Below, one piece after another: positions 43,565-52,423 of a stretch of DNA of 64,000 nt (positions are counted from its first letter, which is position 1; the number at the start of each line of letters is the position of its first letter). The position numbers were made by a program, and so were the translations under genes. Source of the stretch: Nocardia cyriacigeorgica (GTDB lineage: Bacteria; Actinomycetota; Actinomycetes; Mycobacteriales; Mycobacteriaceae); the NCBI RefSeq assembly GCF_005863245.1, contig NZ_VBUT01000006.1, positions 124,001 to 188,000 of the forward strand. The letters run 5' to 3'. The notes beneath the pieces are model-generated. The model ran no database searches. It worked only from the letters and a program-made list of their open reading frames with translations, and was not told the DNA's origin.

Positions 43565-44653
43565 TCACCAGGTGAGCACCGGTTTGACGACGCGGCCGGC
43601 CCGTTGATCTGCGAGCGCGCGATCGATCTCGGTGTGCGGGTAACGGGTGATCAGCCGCTCCACCGGCAACAGCCCGCGTGCGTGCAGGTCCAGCAGCTGC
43701 GGGATGAACTCGCCGGGCACTGCATCGCCTTCGAGGCATCCGCGAATCGTCTTGCCGTTCAGCACGATATCGCTGACGTCGACCGGCGGCGTACCCGCGC
43801 CGAGCCCGACCGCCACCACCGTCGCGCCCGTCGTGAGCGCGGCGACGGCATCGCCGAGGACGCTCGCGATACCGGTGGTGTCGAGCGCGTGGGTCGCGCC
43901 GCCGCCGGTCACCTCACGGACCACCGGGGTGGTGGGGGCTTCGGCCGGGTCGATGGCGGCAGCGGCGCCCAGTGCGCGGGCCAGTTCGCGGCGCGCGGCG
44001 GAGGTTTCCACCACCGCGACGCGCACATCCGGCAGTGTGCGTGCGGCAAGCAGTGCGGCCATGCCGACCGCGCCCGCACCGTAGATGACCAGCCAGGAGC
44101 CCGGCCCCGGACGTAAGGCGTTGAGCACGGCGCCCATGCCGGTTTGGAATCCGCAGCCGAACGGTGCCGCCACGGCGAGGTCGATCGCAGGGTCGATGAC
44201 GATGGTGTTGTCCTCGGCGGTGAGTGCGTATCCGGCGAAGCTCGACTGTCCGAAGAATCCGTCCAGCACGGGAGTGCCGCCGGTGGTCACCCGTGGCTGC
44301 TCGTGTGGGCGTCGCCCGAACTGGTTCAACTCGGTCATGCGTCGGCAGTAGGCCGGACGGCCCGCCCGGCAGTTCGGGCACGCACCGCAGTGCCGGAACG
44401 TCAATACCACGTGATCGCCCGGCCGGACTCCGTGCACGCCCGCGCCGACCGCCTCGACCACGCCCGCGCCTTCGTGCCCGAGCAGCACTGGCCGGTCGAC
44501 GGCGCCCGCACCCCGGCTCACCAGGTCGGTGTGGCACACCCCCGCGGCGGCGATGCGCACCAGCACCTCACCCGCGCGCGGTTCGTCGACGTCGACGTTC
44601 TCGATCGTGAAGGGCGCCGACGGATCGCGCGATAGCACCGCGGTCGTACGCAT
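43565..44653 (-). CDS. Zinc-dependent alcohol dehydrogenase (MDR)
   Basis: This 362-residue NAD(P)-dependent alcohol dehydrogenase is of the aryl/mycothiol-dependent type. Catalytic zinc ligands are C40 and H60-E61 ('GVCHTDL', 'LLGHEGAGVVEAVG'). Structural zinc ligands are C89, C92, C95 and C103. The cofactor motif is 'VIYGAGAVGMAALLAAR'. Its ATG overlaps the stop of the DUF4334 gene, so the pair is translated together and is probably controlled by the divergent TetR. Confidence 0.92.
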   Translation of the reverse strand: MRTTAVLSRDPSAPFTIENVDVDEPRAGEVLVRIAAAGVCHTDLVSRGAGAVDRPVLLGHEGAGVVEAVGAGVHGVRPGDHVVLTFRHCGACPNCRAGRPAYCRRMTELNQFGRRPHEQPRVTTGGTPVLDGFFGQSSFAGYALTAEDNTIVIDPAIDLAVAAPFGCGFQTGMGAVLNALRPGPGSWLVIYGAGAVGMAALLAARTLPDVRVAVVETSAARRELARALGAAAAIDPAEAPTTPVVREVTGGGATHALDTTGIASVLGDAVAALTTGATVVAVGLGAGTPPVDVSDIVLNGKTIRGCLEGDAVPGEFIPQLLDLHARGLLPVERLITRYPHTEIDRALADQRAGRVVKPVLTW

Positions 44654-45111
44654 CAGACCCGCTCCAGCAGGAAGTAGAAGTGCTCACCGCGCGAGAGCAC
44701 CAGTTCGGGACGCCCGTTCATGATGCCCATCAAGGTGGTGTCGTCGAGCCACTTGAAATGGTCGAAGACCGCGCGCCCGTCGTAGACCATCGTCGCGGTG
44801 ACCTCACCGCGGAACTCGATATTCCACAGCGTCGCTTCGCCTTGTCCGAGTTCGACATTCGAGAACAGAGTGCCGTCCTCGGCCCGGCAGATCAGCGGTT
44901 TGGCGTCATCGAGGGCCAGGAACGTCTTGCCGTACCAGCGGCTGGCCGGCAGTGCCCGGCACAGCGGGTGCCCGGTCTGGAACGCGTCACCACGCCATTC
45001 GCCCAGGATGTCCTCGGCGCGTGCGGGCCGCAGCGTTGCCCACAGTGCGTCCAGTTCGGCGGCCGACACACCTTCGGCCCGATCCCTGAGTTCCTGCCAT
45101 CGTGCGGCCAT
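44653..45111 (-). CDS. GXWXG / DUF4334 domain protein
   Basis: This 152-residue protein has an N-terminal GXWXG domain ('ILGEWRGDAFQTGHP') followed by a DUF4334 domain ('ALDDAKPLICRAEDGTLFSN', 'TATMVYDGRAVFDHFKWLDDTTLMGIMNG'). The function is unknown, although such genes often accompany dehydrogenases. The ATG at 45111 is chosen because GAGG precedes it and because a longer reading would run through the TetR operators. It is the first gene of the operon with the alcohol dehydrogenase. Confidence 0.85.
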   Translation of the reverse strand: MAARWQELRDRAEGVSAAELDALWATLRPARAEDILGEWRGDAFQTGHPLCRALPASRWYGKTFLALDDAKPLICRAEDGTLFSNVELGQGEATLWNIEFRGEVTATMVYDGRAVFDHFKWLDDTTLMGIMNGRPELVLSRGEHFYFLLERV

Positions 45112-45137
45112 CGCATCCTCGTCTCGCCGAGCTTCCA

Positions 45138-45184
45138 GAACCGTTTGGTTCGTCAACCGACCATAGTTCCGAACCAAATGGTTC
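45138..45184. promoter_or_regulatory. Two TetR-type operators in a divergent promoter
   Basis: GAACCGTTTGGTTC (45138-45151) and GAACCAAATGGTTC (45171-45184) share the palindromic half-sites GAACC-N4-GGTTC and start 33 bp apart. They lie between the DUF4334-ADH operon and the tetR gene and fit a repressor controlling both directions. Confidence 0.82.
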
Positions 45185-45203
45185 GGCAAGCTACGATTCG
45201 GGC

Positions 45204-45773
45204 ATGCGTGCGGCAGGTGAGGCGACCCGGGAGCGAATCCTCGCGGCGGCCAAGGCCGAGTTCGCCCAATACGGCATCGCCGGAGCCAGGATCAACCGCA
45301 TCGCCACCGCGGCACGGGCCAGCAAAGACCGGCTCTACGCCTACTTCCCCGGAAAACACGAGCTCTACCTGGCCGTCACCGAACGCTGGACCGCCGAAAC
45401 CACCGCCGAAACCGCGCTACGCGCCGAGGACCTGCCCGGCTACGTGGGCCGGCTGTTCGACCACTTCTTGGCCAACCCCGACAACGCGCGCTTGCAGGCC
45501 TGGTCGGAACTCGAACCGGCCGACGACGACGCCGTGGCAGAGGTGGTGCGCCGCACCATCGACCCGAAACTCGCCGAACTGCGCCGCGGTCAGCAGCAGG
45601 GCTTGATCACCGCCGACATCCCGGCCCCGGCGCTACTGCGCATGCTCACCGACCTGGCTCGCACCAGCGCTATGCACGCCGCCTTCGTTGACCGTCGTGC
45701 GGGTCGGGCACAACGTTCGACCGTGCAACGGGCGGCGATTGTCCTTGCCGCTCGCCGCCTCGTCGCTCCGTAG
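45204..45773 (+). CDS. TetR family transcriptional regulator
   Basis: This 189-residue repressor has an N-terminal HTH at 5-55 ('ATRERILAAAKAEFAQYGIAGARINRIATAARASKDRLYAYF') and a helical ligand domain with the C-terminal type seen in actinobacterial TetR proteins. TACGAT lies 6 nt before the ATG. It diverges from the DUF4334-alcohol dehydrogenase operon, its probable target along with itself. Confidence 0.92.
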   Translation: MRAAGEATRERILAAAKAEFAQYGIAGARINRIATAARASKDRLYAYFPGKHELYLAVTERWTAETTAETALRAEDLPGYVGRLFDHFLANPDNARLQAWSELEPADDDAVAEVVRRTIDPKLAELRRGQQQGLITADIPAPALLRMLTDLARTSAMHAAFVDRRAGRAQRSTVQRAAIVLAARRLVAP

Positions 45774-45873
45774 TCCTCGGGAAGCCGCCGAAAACGGTCG
45801 ATTCGATGGAACCGCGAGGGGTCCTGTTGCGTCCAGTACAGTAAGCAAAGCTTGTGGAAGGGTGGGCCAGTCG

Positions 45874-46245
45874 ATGGACGTTGGGCAGGGGAACGCCAAC
45901 GCACTATGGCAGCAGGCGGTTGCCGGAACGTTCCGCATGGAGCGGGGTGCGGCCGAAGAATGCGCCAAGGTTTTCGTGCGGTTGGTCGATATGACGTTGG
46001 ACCCGCAGATTGTGGAATCGCGGCGGTTACATCGCCTGGACGGGTTCGGCGGGTTCGATTCCGCCCGGCAGCTACAGGCCGGGTTCGAGGCCAAAGGCGT
46101 CATGACTACCGAGGCGCTTACGGGAGTGAAGGAAGCCGCGCTTCGGATGGCAGCCGCCTTCCTGCGGGCAGGTGGTGCATTCGAGGAGGCAGACGCGATG
46201 AACACGCGAGCAATTGATGCGACGAGGGGAACCATCGACCAGTGA
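45874..46245 (+). CDS. ESX-associated small helical protein
   Basis: This 123-residue helical protein has the form of those placed in actinobacterial ESX islands: an N-terminal helix pair, then 'GFGGFDSARQLQAGFEAKG' and a long C-terminal helix 'ALRMAAAFLRAGGAFEEADAMN'. It lacks a clear WXG motif. It may be a secreted small partner or a chaperone for the PPE-like protein two genes on. First gene of a four-gene operon; its TGA overlaps the next ATG by one base. Confidence 0.6.
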   Translation: MDVGQGNANALWQQAVAGTFRMERGAAEECAKVFVRLVDMTLDPQIVESRRLHRLDGFGGFDSARQLQAGFEAKGVMTTEALTGVKEAALRMAAAFLRAGGAFEEADAMNTRAIDATRGTIDQ

Positions 46246-46874
46246 TGTCACGAAGATTGCGGTGGGTTGCCGTACTGGCCACAGCGACAGCCGGTTTGGT
46301 GGGCTGTTCACAGGACGGAAAGGATTCGGCTCTGCCCTCCAGCTCCGCGATGGCTGCTAGTTCGACGACAGAGACAAGTCCAGCTCGCCCCACGTTGACA
46401 GATCCGAAGCTGCAGCCTCCGACGCAGCAGAACAAGTACACGACCGAAGGGCGACCAGAAGTCGTTGTGGATCCCTGCACATGGTTCAGTGACGAGGCCA
46501 TAGCGAAGGCCGGCCTCGATCCTGGAACCCGTCGGCGGGGCAGCGACTGGGTTGCCGAATACACCTTCCTGACCTGTGATTTCGACGGACTGCACCGCGA
46601 TCTCTCCGTGGATTCGGGCAACGTCACATGGCAGGAGGACATCGCTAAGAACGGCCCGAACAGCAAGCCATTGACTGTCAATGGCCGGGAAGCGATGTGG
46701 GTGCTCGATCCGGATCTGCAGGGCACCTGCGATATCCATCTTCGGACGAAGGTTGGCTTCGTGATCCTGAGCGCAGTCCGCACCCACGAAGGCATACAAG
46801 CAGGTTTGCAGAGGTGCGACGGGGTTCTGGAGATCGCCGAGGCGATCGAACCCGAGATCGGGAAGGAAAACTGA
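46245..46874 (+). CDS. Lipoprotein (DUF3558-like)
   Basis: This 209-residue lipoprotein has a short signal with lipobox L-V-G-C (Cys21), a Ser/Thr/Pro linker, and a domain containing 'VVDPCTWFSDEAIAKAGLDP', 'FLTCDFDG' and 'GTCDIHL', the spacing of Cys seen in DUF3558 lipoproteins. These occur often in Nocardia and Mycobacterium ESX neighbourhoods; the function is unknown. It would be anchored on the outer face of the cytoplasmic membrane. A GTG at 46242 is an alternative start. Confidence 0.8.
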   Translation: MSRRLRWVAVLATATAGLVGCSQDGKDSALPSSSAMAASSTTETSPARPTLTDPKLQPPTQQNKYTTEGRPEVVVDPCTWFSDEAIAKAGLDPGTRRRGSDWVAEYTFLTCDFDGLHRDLSVDSGNVTWQEDIAKNGPNSKPLTVNGREAMWVLDPDLQGTCDIHLRTKVGFVILSAVRTHEGIQAGLQRCDGVLEIAEAIEPEIGKEN

Positions 46875-46877
46875 GCG

Positions 46878-48266
46878 GTGGGGAACGAGCCGACTTCAGA
46901 TCCAGCAGGGATATTTGGTCCCGGCCTAGGAATTTCCCCCGATTCGGTGCAGGCGCGAATCCGTGCAGAGCGGAGCCAGAACGGGGTTGCTCAATTCGAG
47001 CGTGACCACCTCTCCCACGACGGTACGGATCCGGCCTACATCCAGCGAATGGAACATTTCGAGGGGATTCCGCACGAAGAAATCTATACAAACGCTCAGA
47101 GCATGGCCCCAGGAAACATCCACACATATGGCGACAGGTTCCTGAGTATCGCCGCTTCCTTGTCGGGAGGTCTGTTCGGTGCCCATATGGCGATCAACCG
47201 TGCACTATCAGACGGTTTCGACGGTCAGTTCGCCACGGCCGCTCTCGACGCGGCTAAGCGTTTCTACGACCAAGCCACGGACGTTCACGACGTGATCTTC
47301 GCAGTGGGTCACCGCATCAAGGCCGCAGCCTACGGTGCGGAGGTCGTCAAGTCCTCCGTGCCGCCGCCCGTGCCTGCATCGAACGCCACTCCAGCACCGG
47401 CCGGCACCCCGACAACCGCTGTACAGCCCAGCCCGGTGACCTTGGTCGACCTGCTCGATCCGAGCGGTGCAACGTCGTCCACTGCGGCGAAGGAAGAACA
47501 GCGCCAAGTTGCTGTCGGAGTGATGAATACCGTCTACAAGCCGACATACCAACCGTCCGGGGAAGGCGTGCCGACCTTTGTCCCTGTTCAGGGTCCGGGT
47601 GAGGTCGGCCCGGGTCCGGTCGGGCCGGGCTCGAATGGTGGCGGATCATCACAATCTGGTTCCGGCGGTGGTGACGCGCGGCAAGGCGCAGGCACGACCG
47701 GCCAGGCTGGACCGAACGAGGCGGCTACCGAGGAGCCACAGGTCACCGCAGCGAATTCGGACCCGGCGAACTCCTCCGGTCAGAATTCGTCGACGTCGCC
47801 GCAGACCGGCATGACCAACTCCGGCAGTCCAGCGGGTGCCGACCCGCGGTCATCGACGACCGCTGCGGGCTTCCCCGGTGGTTCGTCGTTGCCGGGAGGA
47901 GGTTCCGGCCGCTCCGGAAGCTCGCCCGGCGGCCGCGCCGGCTCAGGTGGCGGCTCGCAGGCTCCGGGTCTGGGCCGCAGCATTCCCGGCGCGCCCACCG
48001 GCGGGAACTCTGCGGGCGCGGCTGCTGCTGCGGGAACTGGAGCGGGACGCGGAATCGGAAGCGGTATGCCCGGCATGATGCCGCCTGGAGCAGGGCGACG
48101 CAGCAGCGGTGATGAGGAGTCGGATCGAAAGACACCGGACTACCTTGTCGGCAACCACGAAGAGGAGTTGCTCGGCCGCCGCAGCGGCACTGTGCCGCCT
48201 GTGATCGGCGGGGACGCACAAGCGGCCCAGTCCCAGTCGGCGGAGGCGAATAGTCGGCACCGATGA
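46878..48266 (+). CDS. PPE-like ESX substrate with Gly/Ser-rich region
   Basis: This 462-residue protein has a helical N-terminal domain (about 40-165, 'MAPGNIHTYGDRFLSIAASLSGG', 'AALDAAKRFYDQATDVHDVI') and a long Pro/Gly/Ser-rich segment at about 170-410. The C-terminal tail 'TPDYLVGNHEEELLG' followed by 'VPPVIGG' is a pattern I associate with actinobacterial PPE/WXG-type type VII substrates. It starts with GTG 3 nt after the lipoprotein stop and overlaps espG by 4 nt. The adjacent EspG would be its chaperone. Confidence 0.7.
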   Translation: MGNEPTSDPAGIFGPGLGISPDSVQARIRAERSQNGVAQFERDHLSHDGTDPAYIQRMEHFEGIPHEEIYTNAQSMAPGNIHTYGDRFLSIAASLSGGLFGAHMAINRALSDGFDGQFATAALDAAKRFYDQATDVHDVIFAVGHRIKAAAYGAEVVKSSVPPPVPASNATPAPAGTPTTAVQPSPVTLVDLLDPSGATSSTAAKEEQRQVAVGVMNTVYKPTYQPSGEGVPTFVPVQGPGEVGPGPVGPGSNGGGSSQSGSGGGDARQGAGTTGQAGPNEAATEEPQVTAANSDPANSSGQNSSTSPQTGMTNSGSPAGADPRSSTTAAGFPGGSSLPGGGSGRSGSSPGGRAGSGGGSQAPGLGRSIPGAPTGGNSAGAAAAAGTGAGRGIGSGMPGMMPPGAGRRSSGDEESDRKTPDYLVGNHEEELLGRRSGTVPPVIGGDAQAAQSQSAEANSRHR

Positions 48267-48976
48267 GGTGGACATTTACCCCAGACGAGTTCATGCACGT
48301 GTGGTCGCAAACGGGGCTCGACCGGTATCCGTTTCCGCTGAGTCTGATTTCTTCGGTTCGCTGGGAAGACGAATACGAGCGGCTTGCGGCTGAACTGAGT
48401 GCTCGACTCCCTCACGGGGACGACCCAGATTTGACGGCGGCACTACGAGTCGCGGCTCACCCTGACACAGTGGTCACCCTTACGGGCACACGGCGACATC
48501 CGATACGGGTTTACGGCGCAATCGTGGCAACAGTCGCTGTGACACTTGTGCAGCTTCCGGGTTCGGATCGCGAGTTCGGCGGCTCGGTGGTGGTCGAAAC
48601 CGGCGGTGTAGATCTACCTCCCAGGGTTATCTCGTCAATACTGGGTGATTGTCAGGCCGGGCGGCACCGTCCCTTGGTGGAAGATTGCGACCGCCTGCAC
48701 GCTGACGACCAGGGCTGGAACGGATCGTCCCCGACGACCGCTGATCGCATGCGGAAGTTGCTGTCGGCCCCGCGCGACGCGTCGGGGCGAGTTGAAATCC
48801 GGCACCGTGTGAGCAGCGAGCGTCCGCATCCCCCAATCCATTTGGGTTGGTTCGACGTAGTTGATGATGGTCGTTACGTCTATCGGCAGCGTTACCAGGA
48901 CTTCCACATCGACCCGATCTCGTTTCCGGACCTGCGAAGTGAACTGCTGCGGCTAGCGATGCCGCCCGGAGAATAG
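48263..48976 (+). CDS. ESX secretion-associated protein EspG
   Basis: EspG proteins bind PPE-family substrates in the cytosol and deliver them to the type VII machinery. This 237-residue protein fits the family in size and pattern ('WTFTPDEFMHVWSQTGLDRYPFPL', 'DTVVTLTGTRRHPIRVYGAIVATVAVTLVQLPG', 'GWFDVVDDGRYVYRQRYQDFHIDP'). It overlaps the PPE-like gene, implying they work together. No EccB, EccC, EccD or MycP gene is present in the window. Confidence 0.8.
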   Translation: MRWTFTPDEFMHVWSQTGLDRYPFPLSLISSVRWEDEYERLAAELSARLPHGDDPDLTAALRVAAHPDTVVTLTGTRRHPIRVYGAIVATVAVTLVQLPGSDREFGGSVVVETGGVDLPPRVISSILGDCQAGRHRPLVEDCDRLHADDQGWNGSSPTTADRMRKLLSAPRDASGRVEIRHRVSSERPHPPIHLGWFDVVDDGRYVYRQRYQDFHIDPISFPDLRSELLRLAMPPGE

Positions 48977-48993
48977 TTCAGGGAGGTCTCCCG

Positions 48994-49812
48994 TCAGTCC
49001 CATCCCGGAAACGCAGGCAGCGTCGGCGGCGGTTCGGCGGCGGTGACGGTATACGTCAGTCCGTCGTCGTGAGTGCCCGGCGGGAGGGGGAACAGCTCGT
49101 ATCCCCACTCTTGACATGCCTCTAGATCCGCGGGGCTTCCCGGGCGCACAGCCACATGCCAGCCATCGAAGACATCGGTCGATGGCCCCTCCCAGTGCGG
49201 AACCTCGGACCGTGAGGACGTTGGCGACGAAGTCGCGCTTGAAGGCGTCGTCGAATCTCGCGCGGCGGCACCGACTCTGGATAGTTCGATTGTCGAACTC
49301 TCGATAGTTCCGAGAGGCCAGGTCACGTATTGTCCTGGACCTTTTCTGCTGGCGGCGCCACGAATCTGGAGACATGTTTGAGCGCGAACGCTTTCCGAAT
49401 CCTGTGATACCGACATCAACCGCCAATGGAAAGTGCCGACCAGCCAATTGCCGGCGATTTTGGCGCCTAATCTTGATGACGTTGGCGACGTCAGTGCTCG
49501 TTCAAATCCCGGGTAGGAGTGTTCTGCGCCATACATCTGGGCGATGAAGTCCGCTTCCGCAGCCCCTCGGGCCAGCGTCACGGCCATGTCGGTCAGCTCC
49601 CTGCCTGGTTCTGCGGACCATACCGCAGTTGATTCGCTCAACGAAGCCGGGGGCACGAATGGCCGAGCTTCCGACAGTGATCTTTCAGCAGAAGGATCGT
49701 CACCGCATGCTGTGATGACCATGGCCAGGAAGACCGCGACGACAGATCGTAGAAATCGATCAGGCGGCCTCGTCCATGCTGATCCAAAAGATCGGTGACT
49801 CAGCGGGGCCAC
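48994..49812 (-). CDS. Lipoprotein, partner of the large WXG protein
   Basis: This 272-residue lipoprotein has 'FLRSVVAVFLAMVITAC' as signal with lipobox I-T-A-C, then a domain with 'TDMAVTLARGAAEADFIAQMYGAEHSYPGFERAL' and a C-terminal half with 'WHVAVRPGSPADLEACQEWGYELF'. I do not recognise the family. The GTG at 49812 overlaps the end of the 866-residue gene by 13 nt and has AGGGG 8 nt upstream, inside that gene. As a surface-anchored product made together with a putative secreted protein, it could be an immunity or accessory factor. Confidence 0.7.
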   Translation of the reverse strand: MAPLSHRSFGSAWTRPPDRFLRSVVAVFLAMVITACGDDPSAERSLSEARPFVPPASLSESTAVWSAEPGRELTDMAVTLARGAAEADFIAQMYGAEHSYPGFERALTSPTSSRLGAKIAGNWLVGTFHWRLMSVSQDSESVRAQTCLQIRGAASRKGPGQYVTWPLGTIESSTIELSRVGAAARDSTTPSSATSSPTSSRSEVPHWEGPSTDVFDGWHVAVRPGSPADLEACQEWGYELFPLPPGTHDDGLTYTVTAAEPPPTLPAFPGWD

Positions 49813-52400
49813 GTGTTGTACCCCTGCTGCTCGAGTTCATCCGTGAAGAGCCGTTTGAGTTCATGCTGGGCATCGATGGTTCCGTTAGAGATGACCGGGG
49901 TAAACGAATCTCGCCCCTTGTCACCGTTATTGAGGTAGTCGGTCTGGTCTTCCCGACTGATTCCGTAGCTGTCGAGGATATCGGGCAGGTATCGCTCGAG
50001 TACATCTGCCGATGCGTCGTCCGGGGTAGCGGCAATGTACGGTTTGAGGTGACGCGATCCATCGTCCGATGTACTGAACACAGTTTGTTGCAGCTCATCG
50101 GAAAGCGCGTATGGGTTGATCTGTCCTGTCGCGATCAGTTGGCTGAACAAGTTGTAGCGGCGGTCGCCGACTGTCCCTGAACGGTTGAGGTCGTACTCGG
50201 TTCCATCTACTGAAGACCCGGGAAGGCGTCCCCCGTACTCTGGATCGACGCTCGTCAATGGATTCTTGGGAATCTCGATCAGGGCCTGCGCCATCGGGCC
50301 TCCAACGGCGCCCACCGGCCCGGCGGCGCCAGACAAGCCGATCAGGTTCTGCACCACGCCGTAGGCAGCGGAGCGCTGATCCGAGATCTCCTTGGTTCGG
50401 TCCGTCTCATTGAGGTTGAGGTCCGCTACGTAAGCATTCAATCCCGCGTCGACTGTGCCGCGGAGCCTTCCCGAATAGGTTCCGAGTTCTAATGGTTCGC
50501 TGTCACTAGGGAGTACTGCCGCGTTCGCGAAGTACCGGTCGATCTGTTCGGCCCGCGCCAGTGCGGCGCCATTTATGGTTGCACTCGCGGTCGGATCGCC
50601 GTCGAGTGCACTGAACACCCGAGTGACATCGGCCGGCCCCAGATCGGAGGTGAAGCCGCGGGTACCCGTCAGAGAAGCGGGGGCACCGACCATGTCGGCT
50701 GTGTAGGGCGCAAGAGTCGCGGCGATTCCTTGAGCGGCCAGAGGGTTCACTTCCCCGAACGACTTTCGGTCCTGCCCGGGCATGTCGAGCAGTGACTGGT
50801 AGATGTTCGTCCCATCATTCGACTTCGTGGTCGACATGATGTCCGCCAGCGAGTGGGCGGCTTGTCCAGCTCTTTCCGCTTTGGCGGGATCTGGATCGTA
50901 TGCCTGATCGCCCGCCCAGGAGACCATTGAACTCAAGGCTCTGCCGTCATCGTTCCACTCATGCGTCATGAGCGCGCCGACCGTGTCACTTGCGCTGTAC
51001 GGATGCCAGGATTGCCCTGGCGTTCCCTTGCCGAACAGTTCGTCCGAACCGATCCCGGTGAGTAGTGCGTGCGATGCTTCTTGATTGCGTGAGGAAACGT
51101 CCAGGAACTGTGTCGCGGCAGATCCTGATTGTTGCACCCACGGCAATTCGGCGCCTTTTCGGCCGGTGTCGCCGTATATTCCGGTTCCGTGGTCGTCGAT
51201 CCACGCTTGATGGGCGGCCTGTCGGCCCAGTTCGACGCCGAAACGATCGCCAGGCTGGTAATCGGGATTCGCGGCTCCCAGAAAGTCGGAGAAGCTGGTC
51301 ATATCTTGGAAGTACTTGCCGTGCGCAACTTCCGGTGAGTCGTTGAAGTTGTCCCGGTAGCCATCCGGGTAGTCCTCGGTGTTCGCATCCGGTCCCGCGA
51401 ATCGGGTACCGGTCATGAACTGGACCTTCGGGTCGAGCTTGGTGAATCCACCGCGACTGTTGACGGACCCATCCGGATTGCGGCTCGTGACTTGCTCGTT
51501 GGATAGCGTGAGCATGCCGGTTGCGAGTTCGCGACGTAGTGCCTGGCTGTCCGGTGAGCTGTCCGATTTCAGTGTATTCGATAGTTCGGTCAGCCCGTTG
51601 AAACCTGCTTTACCGTACAGGTTTTCCAGATACGCCATGGTCGACGCGGGGACGGTCACCTCCTGCCCGTTCCGGATTGCTTCCAGCTGCTCAGGGGTGA
51701 GGTTGGTTTTCCGGAGATTCTCGAGGATTCGCTGCTTCTCATCCTCGGACAGTTTGCCGTCGGCGATAGTCTCCCCGTCTGCGATTCCCTGCTCGGCGGT
51801 CAGTTGCTTTGACGGATCAAGTTTTCCGGGTGCCTCAGCGGCGATGGCAGCTACGTCTGGGCTGTTTTCGAACGCCTTTCGGATGTGTCCTGTCGCAGTC
51901 TCGACGGCAGTTCCGAGCTCGGCCAACGCTGACTTGATCGGAGGCTCCAGAGTGTCACGCCCGTGCTTCCAGAGGGCGCTGATGGCCGCGGTCTGTTTGC
52001 CCGGGTCCTCGATCGAGGAAATCGCAGCGCTCTCCGCGTCTTTGCTCGGCCTGACCGAGCCGTCGTCCCCGACCTCGTACTTAGCGGTTGTTGCCGTGGA
52101 AATCGCCTGGATACTCTTGTTCTTCGCGGCCCAGATGGCGTTTTGATCCTGTTGAAGGGCGGTAACTGCGTTCGTCAGATCAGTAACCACGCGCCTCCCG
52201 GCGGATACGACCTGATTTACAGTGTCTCGGGCTCGGTCCGCGGTCTTTCCCTCCCAGAATGCGGACGAACTCTGGTAGGAATTAGAGGTTTTGTCGAGCC
52301 CGAGTTGCAGGGTGTCGCGGGCGGACGTCCATTCAGAAATCAGCGCACTCAGGGCGTCTGGATTGCAACTCTCCGCTTGCGTTCTAGTGGCCGGTGCCAT
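49800..52400 (-). CDS. Large WXG100-headed protein, putative type VII effector
   Basis: This 866-residue protein begins with a WXG100/LXG-like helical hairpin of about 150 residues: 'LISEWTSARDTLQLGLDKTSNSYQ', then W-E-G at 49-51 inside 'SSAFWEGKTADRARDTVNQV'. Next comes a helical linker with 'LTAEQGIADGETIADGKLSEDEKQ'. A long soluble region of about 600 residues follows with no family I can name ('NPDYQPGDRFGVELGRQAAHQAWIDDHGTGIYGD', 'TPGQSWHPYSASDTVGALMTHEWNDDGRALSSM'). It has no signal peptide. Starts 23 nt after the EspC-like gene and is followed by an overlapping lipoprotein gene. Confidence 0.75.
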   Translation of the reverse strand: MAPATRTQAESCNPDALSALISEWTSARDTLQLGLDKTSNSYQSSSAFWEGKTADRARDTVNQVVSAGRRVVTDLTNAVTALQQDQNAIWAAKNKSIQAISTATTAKYEVGDDGSVRPSKDAESAAISSIEDPGKQTAAISALWKHGRDTLEPPIKSALAELGTAVETATGHIRKAFENSPDVAAIAAEAPGKLDPSKQLTAEQGIADGETIADGKLSEDEKQRILENLRKTNLTPEQLEAIRNGQEVTVPASTMAYLENLYGKAGFNGLTELSNTLKSDSSPDSQALRRELATGMLTLSNEQVTSRNPDGSVNSRGGFTKLDPKVQFMTGTRFAGPDANTEDYPDGYRDNFNDSPEVAHGKYFQDMTSFSDFLGAANPDYQPGDRFGVELGRQAAHQAWIDDHGTGIYGDTGRKGAELPWVQQSGSAATQFLDVSSRNQEASHALLTGIGSDELFGKGTPGQSWHPYSASDTVGALMTHEWNDDGRALSSMVSWAGDQAYDPDPAKAERAGQAAHSLADIMSTTKSNDGTNIYQSLLDMPGQDRKSFGEVNPLAAQGIAATLAPYTADMVGAPASLTGTRGFTSDLGPADVTRVFSALDGDPTASATINGAALARAEQIDRYFANAAVLPSDSEPLELGTYSGRLRGTVDAGLNAYVADLNLNETDRTKEISDQRSAAYGVVQNLIGLSGAAGPVGAVGGPMAQALIEIPKNPLTSVDPEYGGRLPGSSVDGTEYDLNRSGTVGDRRYNLFSQLIATGQINPYALSDELQQTVFSTSDDGSRHLKPYIAATPDDASADVLERYLPDILDSYGISREDQTDYLNNGDKGRDSFTPVISNGTIDAQHELKRLFTDELEQQGYNTWPR

Positions 52401-52423
52401 CTATATTCCCCCATCCTCGGCCA

